From the NCBI GenBank assembly GCA_023954195.1, contig JAMLIK010000003.1:186001-250000 (forward strand): a stretch of DNA of 64,000 nt. The letters are read 5' to 3'. A program made the translations under genes and the position numbers. The stretch comes from Xanthobacteraceae bacterium. GTDB lineage: Bacteria; Pseudomonadota; Alphaproteobacteria; Rhizobiales; Xanthobacteraceae. This document shows, in pieces, positions 9,113 to 17,666 of the stretch. The first letter of the stretch is position 1. Each line of letters begins with the position of its first letter. A model generated the notes under the pieces. The model was not told the DNA's origin. It saw only the letters and a list, made by a program, of their open reading frames with translations, and did no database searches.

Positions 9113-9727
9113 ATGCTTGACGATCCATCCGATCTGCCGTCCCCGACCTCCGCCGACGATCCCGACGCCCGCAGAGCCAGCTTCATTCGCAGGCAACTGC
9201 CGTTCCTCGCCATCCTTGCTCTTGCGATCGGCGGGGTGGCCTACACCAATTTCTCGCAGCGGCCGCTGGTCGGATTTTGGGAGTTCCTGGCGGTCCTGAT
9301 GGGCCTGCTCTGTGTCATCACGCGATGGCCGGAGGACGAGGACGATGACAGGGAGGGGCGGGTCCGCCTGATGTGGACGCAGGCGCTGCATTGGCTGGCC
9401 GTTCTGGTGGCCATGAACGTCATGCTGCTGCCGGGCGTCCAGCAATTGCTGCCGACCCTCGGCGTCAGCCTGATCCTGCTGATGCTGCTGGCGCTCGGCA
9501 CGTTTCTCGCGGGCGTCAGCCTGTTGTCGTTGCAACTCTGCTTTCTCGGCGTCGCCCTGGTGCTGGCCGTCCCGGCGATCGCCTGGCTCAAGCAATCCGC
9601 GCTGTTCTTGATCCTCATGGGAGTGTTCGTGATCGGTGTCGGCATGGCGTTCTGGTCGTATCGCAGCGATGCGCGCCCAAGGAGTGCAACAAGGCGTTCA
9701 ACACGACGCCCGGAATCGATCCGGTAG
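9113..9727 (+). CDS. hypothetical membrane protein
   Basis: A protein of about 204 residues from ATG 9113, preceded by AGGAT. The N-terminal 30 residues are acidic and Pro/Asp-rich, followed by four or five hydrophobic helices (about 28-45, 55-70, 92-112, 115-150, 158-178) and a basic Arg-rich tail (RSATRRSTRRPESIR). WPEDEDDDREGR forms a charged loop between the second and third helices. I do not recognise the family. The frame can also begin at GTG 9092 or TTG 9077. It precedes a Bax-inhibitor-1-like gene by about 70 bases and may share its transcript. Confidence 0.6.
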   Translation: MLDDPSDLPSPTSADDPDARRASFIRRQLPFLAILALAIGGVAYTNFSQRPLVGFWEFLAVLMGLLCVITRWPEDEDDDREGRVRLMWTQALHWLAVLVAMNVMLLPGVQQLLPTLGVSLILLMLLALGTFLAGVSLLSLQLCFLGVALVLAVPAIAWLKQSALFLILMGVFVIGVGMAFWSYRSDARPRSATRRSTRRPESIR

Positions 9728-9794
9728 GGGCCCGACAGGCGCATCCACCGCCGCGATGACGGCGCGACCGTCGAACAAGGTTAAGGAAAAGATC

Positions 9795-10508
9795 ATGTCG
9801 AACTACGACCACAACGCGGCCTCGTCCGGTGTTCAGCGCGGCGCGGCGGCCACGATCGACGTCGGGCTGCGCAATTACATGCTGAGCGTGTATAACTACA
9901 TGGCCCTGGGCGTCGGCCTGACCGGCGTCGCCGCCTTTTTCACCTATCGGCTGACCGGGCCGGCGCTGCTTCAGAGCCCGCTGATGTGGGTGTTCGTGCT
10001 GGCTCCCCTGGGGCTCGTGTTCTTCATCAGCGCCAGGATCAACACGCTGTCGGTGCAAACGGCTCGCCTGTTGTTTTTCGTCTACGCGGCGCTGGTCGGG
10101 ATTTCATTGTCGACCATCTTCCACGTCTACACCCAGTCCTCGATCACGCGGGTGTTCTTTTTCTCGGCGGCCGCGTTCGGCGCGCTCAGCCTCTGGGGCT
10201 ACACCACGCAGCGCAATTTATCCGGTTTCGGCACATTCCTGTTCATGGGCCTGATCGGCGTGATTATCGCGAGCCTGGTCAATCTGTTCCTGAGGTCGAG
10301 CGGGCTCGACTGGCTCGTCTCCGTTGTCGGCGTCGGGGTGTTCGCGGGGCTCACGGCCTATGATACCCAGCGCATCAGGAACATGTTCGACAGCCGCGAC
10401 GACGCCACCTCGACCGGACGCAAGGCCGTGATCGGCGCGCTGTCGCTCTACCTCAACTTCATCAACCTGTTCATGATGCTGCTCCGCCTGATGGGCGGCC
10501 GGCGCTAA
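9795..10508 (+). CDS. Bax inhibitor-1/YccA family protein
   Basis: A 237-residue membrane protein with seven hydrophobic helices, typical of the BI-1/YccA (UPF0005) family. These proteins act as Ca2+ leak channels or modulate FtsH proteolysis; YccA in E. coli binds FtsH. Visible family patterns are RNYMLSVYNYMALGVGLTG near residue 25, GLTAYDTQRIR (about 188-198, with the conserved Asp) and the end ALSLYLNFINLFMMLLRL. The frame is open upstream to 9636, but AAGGAAAAG just ahead of ATG 9795 and the normal length support this start. Confidence 0.88.
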   Translation: MSNYDHNAASSGVQRGAAATIDVGLRNYMLSVYNYMALGVGLTGVAAFFTYRLTGPALLQSPLMWVFVLAPLGLVFFISARINTLSVQTARLLFFVYAALVGISLSTIFHVYTQSSITRVFFFSAAAFGALSLWGYTTQRNLSGFGTFLFMGLIGVIIASLVNLFLRSSGLDWLVSVVGVGVFAGLTAYDTQRIRNMFDSRDDATSTGRKAVIGALSLYLNFINLFMMLLRLMGGRR

Positions 10509-10882
10509 CCGGCCTGCGCGCCCGCCCGCGATAAGCGCAATCGATCGGGGCGTCGTCGGGAAACGTCGTAAAATAGTCGTAAACGACCGTCTCTGCTCGA
10601 CCTAGGGCAGGTCAAAAGGATTGCCATCGATCGACGGGCGTTCCATGATCCATGTCAATGTCGCGGCGCGACGTCATGAGAGGCTTCGGCTGGCGCAAAT
10701 CCGCGCTGGGCGCGCGCCGTTGCAGAGGGAGGGATATGAAAGTGCCGGTAACGGCTTTGAACTTGACGCATCGCTTGATCGCATCGATCGACAGATCGCT
10801 CATCCGCTCATGACCTGACCATTCACGACTTCTCCATTCACGCAGACCGTTCCTCCACTCACTCAATCCATGAGGTCCTTCG
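10509..10882. other. intergenic region without a recognisable gene
   Basis: These 374 bases carry no convincing coding frame. The short open frames lack ribosome sites and the GC-rich third-position pattern. A small imperfect palindrome around GTCGTAAAATAGTCGTAAACGAC lies at about 10566-10590 and could be a regulatory site. The last part probably holds the promoter of the DUF1269 gene. I see no further features. Confidence 0.4.
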
Positions 10883-11389
10883 ATGTCCGATCTTATCGCG
10901 ATCGTCTATCCGTCCGAGGCGAAAGCCGATGAAGTCCGTCAGCGGCTTTTCAAGCTGCAAAAGGAATATCTAATCAAGCTCGGCGACGCGGTCATCGCGG
11001 TCAAGGACGAAGCCGGTCACGTCAAGCTGAACCAGATCGTCAACACCACGGCGATGGGAGCGGCGTCCGGCAGTTTCTGGGGGCTTCTGGTCGGGGTTCT
11101 GTTCATGAACCCGTTGATCGGCGTCGCAGCCGGCGCCGCCGCCGGCGCGCTCGGCGGCGCGCTGACGGATTTCGGCATCAATGACGCCTTCATGAAGGAT
11201 CTGTCCACGAGCATCGCGCCCGGCAGCGCGGTCTTGTTCGTGCTGATCCAGTCGATGACGGCGGATAAGGTGCTCAAGGAAATTCAGGATGCCGGTGGCG
11301 TGGTGCTGAAGACCTCGCTGGACGAATCCAAGGAACAGTTGCTCCGCGACGCTCTCGCCAAGCATTCCGCCGCGGCGCCCACCGTCTGA
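10883..11389 (+). CDS. DUF1269 domain protein
   Basis: A 168-residue protein that opens MSDLIAIVYPSEAKADEVRQRL, the usual start of DUF1269 proteins. Residues about 57-100 are a glycine/alanine-rich hydrophobic hairpin (GFLxGVLFMNPLIGVAAGAAAGALGGAL pattern) that probably inserts in the membrane, and the C-terminal half is soluble (DLSTSIAPGSAVLFVLIQ). The function is unknown; such genes are often found near stress-response membrane proteins. AGGTCC precedes the ATG. It is 54 bases upstream of the DUF3300 gene. Confidence 0.82.
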   Translation: MSDLIAIVYPSEAKADEVRQRLFKLQKEYLIKLGDAVIAVKDEAGHVKLNQIVNTTAMGAASGSFWGLLVGVLFMNPLIGVAAGAAAGALGGALTDFGINDAFMKDLSTSIAPGSAVLFVLIQSMTADKVLKEIQDAGGVVLKTSLDESKEQLLRDALAKHSAAAPTV

Positions 11390-11443
11390 AACTCCGGCAT
11401 ATCCGTGACATGACCGGCTTTGGACTCCCGATACGGATTTCTC

Positions 11444-13210
11444 ATGGCAGATAAAATCAAGACGAGAGTAAGCCGGAGCACGGTTTCGCGGATCGCCGTC
11501 GCCGCGGTGCTGGGTTGGACGACCGCCTATCCGGCGCTGTCCCAGACCGCCCCGGCGCCGGATCCGGCGCAGCAAACGCCGTCGCAGGATCCCGCAAAGC
11601 AGGCGTCGCCGCCGGATCCGGCGAAGCAGACGCTGTCGCCGGATTCGGCAACGCAGACGCCGCCGGCGCCTCTCGCGCCGCCGCCGGCAACCGCGCAGCA
11701 AACCCCGCCGGCGCCGCCGCCGCCCGTGGGACAGACGCCCGAGCAAGCTTCGGCGGCGCAGCAGCCGCAAGGCTATTCGCTCAGCGATCTTGAGTATTTG
11801 CTGGGCCCGATCGCGCTCTATCCGGATCCGCTGCTCGCGCTGATCCTGCCGGCCAGCGCGTTCCCCGACCAGATCATCGAGGCGGCGCACTGGATCGCCG
11901 ACCATCCTGACGCCGTGCGGCGGAACGATTTCGCGGAGGTGGACGCCAAGCCGTGGGATTCCTCGGTGCAGGCGCTGACGCGCTTCCCGGACGTCATTCA
12001 GATGCTGGCGGAGCATCGGGAATGGACCGAATCCCTTGGATGGGCGGGAGAGGTACAGCCGGAAGACGTGGCGAATGTCGTGCAGATGCTGCGCGCCAAG
12101 GCGGCGGATGCCGGCAACCTGAAGTCGACGCCGCAACAGGTGGTGACGCGGCGCGAGGAAGCCGGATCGCAGACCATCTATATCGCGCCGGCGGATCCGG
12201 AGCGGATTTACGTGCCGGTCTATGATCCCTCCGTGGTGTTCACCAATGCGATGACCGGCGCGCTGGTGTTCGGCACCGCCGTCGCGGTGGGCTCGGCCTG
12301 GAACCATCGCTGGGGCTGGAATAACCGGAGCTGGAACCATCATGTCTGGGTCGGCGGACCCGGTGTGCGGCCATGGCCGCCCCACCGCCACCGGCCTGGT
12401 CCGCCTCCCGGCGCATGGCGTCCGGGTCCCGGCCCCGGAGGGTCCGGCAGACCGCCCGGCACGCGGCCGCCGAACCGGCCCGGCCCTCGACCCGATCGCC
12501 CCGGCATGGGACCCGGCCACCGTCCGGGCAATCGGCCCGGCATGCCGGATCGGCCGGGTGTTCGGCCCGATCGTCCTGGCATGGGGCCCGGTGATCGCCC
12601 AGGCAATCGACCCGGCCTGCCGGATCGTCCAGGGGCGCGGCCTGACCGTCCGGGCATGGGACCCGGCGATCGTCCGGGCAACCGGCCCGGCATGCCGGAT
12701 CGCCCCGGCGCGCGGCCCGACCGCCCCGGCATGGGACCCGGCGACCGTCCCGGCAATCGGCCCAACTTGCCCGATCGTCCGGGTGCGCGGCCCGATCGCC
12801 CCGGCGCGGGACCCGGCAATCGGCCCAATTTGCCGGATCGCCCCGCGGTTCGACCTGATCGCCCCGGCGACCGGCCCGGAGCCGGAAACCGTCCGGGCAC
12901 AGGCCCCGGCCAGCGCCCGCCGCAGGCCCAGCGCCCGCAGAACCGCCCGCAGGCCCAGCGGCCGCAGAACCGTCCTCAGGCTCAGCGGCCACAGCAGATC
13001 CAGCGGCCGCAGAACCGTCCTCAGGCTCAACGGCCGCAGCAAATCCAGCGGCCGCAGAACCGGCCCCAGGCTCGACCGCAGCAGATCCAGCGGCCGCAGA
13101 ACCGGCCGCAGGTTCGCCCTGGGCCGAGCGCGCGACCGCCGCAAGGCGCGCGTCCCGGAGGCGGACGTCCTGGGGGTGGACGTCCGCAAGGCGGGCGCAT
13201 TCAGCGATAG
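11444..13210 (+). CDS. DUF3300 protein with Pro/Arg/Gly repeat tail
   Basis: A 588-residue secreted protein: signal peptide at about 5-35, a Pro/Gln/Asp low-complexity spacer (35-115), a DUF3300 domain (about 120-275; SDLEYLLGPIALYPDPLLALILPASAFP is the classic opening), then GWNNRSWNHH and a long basic tail. The tail has about four copies of a 25-residue unit (RPDRPGMGPGDRPGNRPG...) and then PQAQRPQNR units. Such tails are predicted to be disordered and strongly cationic, which suggests binding to an acidic surface such as LPS or nucleic acid; that is inference. ATG 11444 is preferred over an upstream TTG at 11420. Confidence 0.8.
   Translation: MADKIKTRVSRSTVSRIAVAAVLGWTTAYPALSQTAPAPDPAQQTPSQDPAKQASPPDPAKQTLSPDSATQTPPAPLAPPPATAQQTPPAPPPPVGQTPEQASAAQQPQGYSLSDLEYLLGPIALYPDPLLALILPASAFPDQIIEAAHWIADHPDAVRRNDFAEVDAKPWDSSVQALTRFPDVIQMLAEHREWTESLGWAGEVQPEDVANVVQMLRAKAADAGNLKSTPQQVVTRREEAGSQTIYIAPADPERIYVPVYDPSVVFTNAMTGALVFGTAVAVGSAWNHRWGWNNRSWNHHVWVGGPGVRPWPPHRHRPGPPPGAWRPGPGPGGSGRPPGTRPPNRPGPRPDRPGMGPGHRPGNRPGMPDRPGVRPDRPGMGPGDRPGNRPGLPDRPGARPDRPGMGPGDRPGNRPGMPDRPGARPDRPGMGPGDRPGNRPNLPDRPGARPDRPGAGPGNRPNLPDRPAVRPDRPGDRPGAGNRPGTGPGQRPPQAQRPQNRPQAQRPQNRPQAQRPQQIQRPQNRPQAQRPQQIQRPQNRPQARPQQIQRPQNRPQVRPGPSARPPQGARPGGGRPGGGRPQGGRIQR
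12486..12870 (+). repeat. 75-bp in-frame tandem repeats inside the DUF3300 gene
   Basis: Four to five imperfect units of 75 bases encode the 25-residue pattern (A/V)RPDRPGMGPGDRPGNRPG(M/L)PDRPG; the last unit is shorter. Variation is mostly at third codon positions (for example CCGATCGCCCCGG against CCGATCGTCCTGG), which shows selection on the protein rather than fresh slippage. Such arrays can change copy number between strains. Confidence 0.75.
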
Positions 13211-13246
13211 GAGAGGGACGGCCCCGGCGCGGAACCGCGCAAGCTG

Positions 13247-13349
13247 TAGCGTTTTCAAGCGAAGCGGATGCCGGTTGGCGTGAACAAAACGCGTCAAGAC
13301 AAGAAGCTGGCAGCCCCGTTCCGATTCCATCGGAACGGGGCTGGCTTTA
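13247..13349. repeat. dispersed repeat B, copy 1
   Basis: It begins TAGCGTTTTCAAGCGAAG, contains CGCGTCAAGACAAG and the perfect hairpin arms CCGTTCCGAT-TCC-ATCGGAACGG, and ends at TTTA, where the IS5-family element starts. Other copies lie at 24470-24576, 33043-33150 and about 37998-38104. It lies just after the DUF3300 stop, so the hairpin may end its transcript. Confidence 0.8.
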
Positions 13350-14184
13350 GGCTCCAGACTCAATCGGTCCACCAAGTTATGATGGCGGCGATATTGATGG
13401 CCGCTTCGAAGTTGCGCGCCAGCTTGTCGTAGCGGGTTGCGATGCGGCGCCAATCCTTGAGCCTGCAAAACATGCGCTCGATGCGGTTGCGCAGCTTATA
13501 GGCTTCGGTGTCGAAGGGATGTGTTCGCTTTCGCGTGGGGTTGTTCGGGATGACCGGGATTGTCCCGCGGCCGAGCAGAAAGAGCCGAAAGCCGTCGCTG
13601 TCATAGGCGGTATCGGCGGCGCATAAGCGTGCCGCTGGCAAGCCGGAGAGAAGGGGCAGAACGACGCGAAGATCGCCGCGTTGTCCGGGTGTTATCTCGA
13701 TGGCGAGCGGTCGGCCCTGGCCGACGACGACGGCGTGGATTTTGGTCGTACGCCCACCGCGCGAGCGCCCGATCGCCTGTTCCTCCGCCCCCCTTTTCCG
13801 CCCGCTGCCGAGCGATGCGCCTTTGCTGTCGTGCTGTCGATCATGTGCACGTCATTGGCGCTGGCTGTTGCCAAGGCGCGAAACAGCTTCTGCCACAGGC
13901 CGCGCGCCGACCATCGATGAAATCGATTGTAGATCGTCGTCGGCGGACCATAGCATGAGGGGCAATCCTGCCAGCGACAACCGGCCCTCAGCACATGCAC
14001 GATCCCGCTGATCACGCGGCGATCATCAACCCGGCGCGCTCCGGGGCGGTTCTTCGGAAGCAACGGGTCGATCGCTGCCCATTGCGCATCGCTTAGCCAA
14101 AACTCGTTCGCCATCGTCAAGCTCCGTGCAGAGCTTGAATCTGATTTGCTCCATAACCTCAATACTCTGATCGGGTTTGGAGCC
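13350..14184 (-). mobile_element. IS5-family (IS427-like) insertion sequence
   Basis: An element of about 835 bp. Its ends are inverted repeats: the left end reads GGCTCCAGACTCAATCGG and the right end, read on the other strand, GGCTCCAAACCCGATCAG. It is flanked by TA on both sides (13348-13349 and 14185-14186), fitting the 2-base TA target duplication of the IS427 group. It holds one transposase split by a frameshift on the minus strand. Element and frame look intact, so it may still be active. Confidence 0.82.
13360..14114 (-). CDS. IS5-family transposase, two frames joined by -1 frameshift
   Basis: A DDE transposase. The first frame (14114 down to 13692) begins MANEFWLSDAQWAAIDPLLP and contains VHMIDSTTAKAHRSAAGGKGG. 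The second frame runs to the stop at 13360 and contains GRSRGGRTTKIHAVV, AADTAYDSD and RNRIERMFCRLKDWRRIATRYDK. The frames meet at an A4G6 run (plus-strand CCCCCCTTTT at 13788-13797). A -1 slip there restores EEQAIGRSRGG directly after GKGG. IS5 elements of the IS427 group are known to use such programmed frameshifts, so this is probably functional and not a decayed gene. Confidence 0.85.
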
Positions 14185-14287
14185 TAGAGCGTGATCCCGA
14201 AACGTGGACACCGGTGTTCGGATGAGATCATGCTCAATTAAAAGATAAGCGACGCGTCTGATTCAACGCAGTTGAAACAGACTCTAG
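14185..14287. repeat. dispersed repeat A, copy at the enoyl-CoA hydratase stop
   Basis: It reads TAGAGCGTGATCCCGAAACG, then GTGGACACCGGTGTTCGG and AGATCATGCTC, and finishes with GATTCAACGCAGTTGAAACAGACTCTAG. This is the same orientation and length as the copy at 32943-33046. The terminal CTAG supplies the TAG stop (minus strand) of the following enoyl-CoA hydratase gene. The IS5-family element is inserted at its left end. Confidence 0.8.
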
Positions 14288-15084
14288 CGTCCCTTGAAAT
14301 TCGGAACGCGGCGTTCCTCTGTGGCCTTGACGCCTTCCTTGAAATCCTCGGTGCCGCGTAGCCGGGTCTGCTCGGCGAGTTCGTGGTTGGTCGCCGCCAG
14401 CACGCGGTCGGCAAGGCCGGCGCGCATCGTCGCGCGCGTCGAGATGAGCGCGAGCGGCGCGCACTCGGCGATCTCGCCGGCGAGTTTCAGCGCGGCCGCG
14501 CGTACCTCGCCTTGTGGCACGCAGACATTGGCGAGCCCCATCTTCAGCGCGTCCTCGCCGGTGACGCGGCGCGAGGTATAGAACATCAGCTCGGCGTTGT
14601 TCTTGCCGATCAGTTCCGGCAGCGTCACCGTCAGCCCGAAGCCGGGGTGAAAGCCGAGCTTGGTGAAGTTGGCGGCGAACCGCGCCTCGGGGCAGGTGAC
14701 GCGGAAATCGGCCGACACCGCGAGCCCGAGGCCGCCGCCGATCGCCGCGCCCTGCACGGCGGCCACGATCGGCTTCTTGGCGCGGAACACCCGCACCGCC
14801 TGGTGGTAGAGGTGGCTGATCGGGCCGAGGCTGTCGGCGGGATCGCCGCTCTCCGGTCCGCTCTCCTGCCGATTCGGATCGTTGAAATTGGCGCCGGCGC
14901 AAAACGCCTTGCCTTGCGCGGCCAGCACCGTGGCGCGCATCTCGGGATCCTCGTCGATATCGGTCAGCGCGTCGGCGATCTGGTTGATGAGCGCGATGTC
15001 GAAGAAATTGAACGGCGGCCGCTGAATCTCGATGGTGGCGACGTGTCCGGCCTTGGTGAAGCCGATATCGGTGTACTTGCTCAT
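14284..15084 (-). CDS. enoyl-CoA hydratase/isomerase family protein
   Basis: A 266-residue crotonase-fold protein that would hydrate a trans-2-enoyl-CoA or isomerise an enoyl-CoA. The oxyanion-hole segments are visible: KAFCAGANF at about 59-67 and VQGAAIGGGLGLAVSADFRV at about 109-128. Family catalytic Glu positions are not obvious in the segment around residues 130-150 (CPEARFAANFTKLGFHPGFG), so the exact reaction is open. It is the last gene of a minus-strand acyl-CoA cluster with two dehydrogenases; the gap to the next gene is 44 bases. Its TAG stop lies in repeat A. Confidence 0.85.
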   Translation of the reverse strand: MSKYTDIGFTKAGHVATIEIQRPPFNFFDIALINQIADALTDIDEDPEMRATVLAAQGKAFCAGANFNDPNRQESGPESGDPADSLGPISHLYHQAVRVFRAKKPIVAAVQGAAIGGGLGLAVSADFRVTCPEARFAANFTKLGFHPGFGLTVTLPELIGKNNAELMFYTSRRVTGEDALKMGLANVCVPQGEVRAAALKLAGEIAECAPLALISTRATMRAGLADRVLAATNHELAEQTRLRGTEDFKEGVKATEERRVPNFKGR

Positions 15085-15128
15085 GACGATCCTTGTTGGT
15101 GTCGGTGATGCAGTGACGGCGATCCGGA

Positions 15129-16289
15129 TCAGCGCAGGCCGAGTCCGCGCGCGATAATGCCGCGCAGGACCTCGGTGGTGCCGCCCTGAATGGTCAGTTT
15201 CGGCGCGAGCTTGGTCGCGAAGGCCAGTTGCTCGTCAAGGGTGGCGTGATTGGACGGGTCGGCATCGACGAACGCCGCGAGATCGCGCACCCGATGCGGC
15301 AGTTGCTGTTCCCAGACGGTGCCGATGTCCTTGACGATCGAGGCTTCCACCACCGGCTCCTTGCCCGTCTGCAACATGCCGGCGACCGAAACCGACATCC
15401 GCCGCATGGCGTGGAGTTGCGCCACCAGCCGGCCGATGCCCTCGGCTGCGCGGGTGTCGGGATCGCGGCCGACCGCGCGCACCAGCTCGGTCAGCACGTA
15501 ATAGGTTTCGAGGAAGCGCTCCGGCCCGCTGCGCTCATAGGCCAGTTCGCTGGTCGCCTGTTTCCATGCGCCGTCGCGTTCGCCGAGCATGTGATCGTCG
15601 GGCACGAAGGTGTCGGTGAACACCACTTCGTTGAATTCGGATTGTCCGGTGATCTGCCGGATCGGATTCACGGTGATCCCCGGCGTCTTCATGTCGACCA
15701 GAAACTGCGTCAGGCCGTGGCGGCGGTTCTCCTGGGTCGGCGGCGAGGTGCGGAAGATCGCGATCATGTAGTCGGCCATGTGCGCCGAGGTGGTCCAGAT
15801 CTTGCTGCCGTTAATCAGCCAGCCGCCGTCGGTCTTGGTCGCCCTGGTCTTGGCCGCGAACAGGTCGGAGCCCGAGTTCGGCTCGCTCATGCCGATGGCG
15901 AAGCAGACTTCGCCGCGACAGATGCGCGGCAGGATGTCCATCTTGACGTGCTCGGGCGCGTATTTCAGAAGCACCGGCCCGCTCTGGCGGTCGGCGACGA
16001 AAAAGCGTCGGGTCGGCGCGTTGGCGACGCGCATTTCCTCGGTCACGACATAGCGTTCGAGGAAGCTGCGCTCGTGGCCGCCATATTGCTTCGGCCAGGT
16101 CATGCCGATCCAGCCTCGCGCGCCGACGCGGCGGCTGAATTCGGGCGCGTCGTTGTCCTCGCGCTGCGGCTTGTGCGGGTCGAAGGTGCCGGCGGCGATT
16201 TCATCGGCGAGGAAGGTGCGGACTTCCTTGCGAAGCGCCTCGCATTTCGGCGGCAGGCGGATCGGATCGAAACGGAGGGCTGCGGTCAT
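15129..16289 (-). CDS. acyl-CoA dehydrogenase (large-subunit type)
   Basis: A 386-residue FAD flavoprotein that would introduce a 2,3 double bond into an acyl-CoA. Visible blocks are CFAIGMSEPNSGSDLFAAKTRA (about 118-139, FAD/substrate binding), GWLINGSKIWTTSAHMADYMI and the C-terminal IQGGTTEVLRGIIARGLGL. The usual MCAD-type catalytic Glu position in the C-terminal loop is Gly here, as in several non-MCAD subgroups, so the base must be elsewhere. ATG 16289 gives a normal length; upstream frame is ignored. It is 29 bases downstream of a second, more divergent dehydrogenase, a pairing common where two ACAD subunits form a heteromer. Confidence 0.85.
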   Translation of the reverse strand: MTAALRFDPIRLPPKCEALRKEVRTFLADEIAAGTFDPHKPQREDNDAPEFSRRVGARGWIGMTWPKQYGGHERSFLERYVVTEEMRVANAPTRRFFVADRQSGPVLLKYAPEHVKMDILPRICRGEVCFAIGMSEPNSGSDLFAAKTRATKTDGGWLINGSKIWTTSAHMADYMIAIFRTSPPTQENRRHGLTQFLVDMKTPGITVNPIRQITGQSEFNEVVFTDTFVPDDHMLGERDGAWKQATSELAYERSGPERFLETYYVLTELVRAVGRDPDTRAAEGIGRLVAQLHAMRRMSVSVAGMLQTGKEPVVEASIVKDIGTVWEQQLPHRVRDLAAFVDADPSNHATLDEQLAFATKLAPKLTIQGGTTEVLRGIIARGLGLR

Positions 16290-16318
16290 CGGCGGTCGTC
16301 CTGAGCGAAAATGTGAGG

Positions 16319-17407
16319 TCAGCGCGAGGCCACCAGCGGCCACAACTCGTCGGCGCCGCGCGCGGCGACCTGCCTGCCGAGTTCGACCGCCCAATGGCTT
16401 TCGTTGCCGAAATCGTCGCGCCATGCCAGCGCCCGCAGGGTGAAGCGGTGCAGCACATGCTCGCTGGTGAAGCCGATCGCGCCATGTACCTGATGGGCGA
16501 TGGCGGCGGCTTTCTCCGCCGCCTCACTGCTGCGAATTTTCGCCGACACCGCCTCAAGAAAGATCGCGTCGTCGAATTGCGCGGCATTGGCGATGGCGTC
16601 GGCCGCCGAACTGGCGGCCGCCAGCGCCGCCGCGGCCTCGCCGGCGAGCCGGGCGAGATTGTGCTGCACGGCCTGGAATTTGCCGATCTTCTTCTCGAAG
16701 GCGACGCGCTCGTTGGCGTAGCCGACGCTGATGTCGAGCAGGGTTTCCAGCGCGCCGGCGATTTGCAGGCTGCGCGCCACGCCGCCCATCAGCAACAGCG
16801 ATGTCAGGTCAAATCCGGCCGGAGCGGGCTTGATCGCGAGCGGCCGCACTCTGTCGAGGGTCACGGTGTCGCGGGGGTCGTCGGCGATGCTCAGCCCGGC
16901 GCTGATCCGGCACGCCGAGGCATCGACCAGCGCGACGGAGACGCCATGCGCGCCGGTCGCGACCGCGGCGATGTGTTTGGCATCGACGGCGAACGGAACG
17001 CCGCGCGCGATGCCGGACAGCGTGCCGTCATCGTTCAGTATGATGCGATCCCTTGGCCGCGCCGGCGCGACGGTCATCGCATCCGGCGGCGAGGCGAGGC
17101 CGGCCTGCGCCAGCAGCCAGCCGGCCAGCATGGTTTCGGCGAGCGGCGCGGCGAGCGCGGCGCGCCCGGCGGCGTTGAGAACGGCGAAGCCGTCGGCCAG
17201 GCTCGCGCCGGAGCCGTCGCAATCGTCCGGGACCCACGATAGCGGCAACCCGGCCTCGCTCAAGGCATGCCAGAGCGGCGCTTTCCAGCTTCCGTCCTTG
17301 TTGTGAATGACGGTTTGCGCATCGGCCAGATCGGCGAAAATGCGCTCCGCGGTTGCCACGATGATATTGTCGTCGTCCGCCACGGCGCTCCTCGCTGACG
17401 CAAGCAT
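16319..17407 (-). CDS. acyl-CoA dehydrogenase (divergent small-subunit type)
   Basis: A protein of about 362 residues with the ACAD fold in shortened form. The C-terminal helical domain is clear (GYANERVAFEKKIGKFQAVQHNLARLAGE and AIAHQVHGAIGFTSEHVLHRF), while the middle beta domain is poorly conserved and Ala-rich. This is the usual look of the small partner in heterotetrameric acyl-CoA dehydrogenases (for example PimD-like). The start is uncertain: ATG 17407 is used, and a GTG a few codons further in (VADDDNII) would also work. It is the first gene of the minus-strand cluster and is divergent from the SDR gene. Confidence 0.78.
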   Translation of the reverse strand: MLASARSAVADDDNIIVATAERIFADLADAQTVIHNKDGSWKAPLWHALSEAGLPLSWVPDDCDGSGASLADGFAVLNAAGRAALAAPLAETMLAGWLLAQAGLASPPDAMTVAPARPRDRIILNDDGTLSGIARGVPFAVDAKHIAAVATGAHGVSVALVDASACRISAGLSIADDPRDTVTLDRVRPLAIKPAPAGFDLTSLLLMGGVARSLQIAGALETLLDISVGYANERVAFEKKIGKFQAVQHNLARLAGEAAAALAAASSAADAIANAAQFDDAIFLEAVSAKIRSSEAAEKAAAIAHQVHGAIGFTSEHVLHRFTLRALAWRDDFGNESHWAVELGRQVAARGADELWPLVASR

Positions 17408-17666
17408 TCTGATTGTCGCGAGCACTCTGAACGGCGCGGCGCGGCCGGCGCGGGCGCTCTCATGTTCGGTCGGGCCATGATGCGGAAAAGCCGGTGTCCT
17501 GACAAGCGGCGATGTCGGCATGGCACCCCGCGCCGGCGATACACGCGCGGCATCGGCGGCGACTTATTCCGCGCCATGGATTTCGCGCGGCTTGTCTCCG
17601 GCGTCTCACGCGATAAGGTGAGCGCCGCTTCGGCAATGCGCTCATCACCACAGGAAAGACGGACGA

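Noticed and set aside
10621-10818. Short frame in the gap before the DUF1269 gene
   Set aside because: No ribosome site, no codon bias like the neighbours, and no recognisable motif.
12486-12870. Regular repeats that might suggest a CRISPR array
   Set aside because: The period is 75 bases with no unique spacers, the repeats keep an open frame, and variation is at third codon positions. They are protein repeats. No CRISPR array or cas gene was seen anywhere in the window.
10970-13468. Very long minus-strand open frame (over 800 codons) opposite DUF1269 and DUF3300
   Set aside because: It is a mirror of the Pro/Arg/Gly repeat coding strand: low complexity, Arg/Gly/Ala-rich, no start signal, no domain. 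The plus-strand products have signal peptides and recognisable domains.
14234-14902. Alternative minus-strand frame within the enoyl-CoA hydratase gene
   Set aside because: It lacks crotonase motifs, whereas the frame at 14284-15084 has both oxyanion-hole segments and a normal length.
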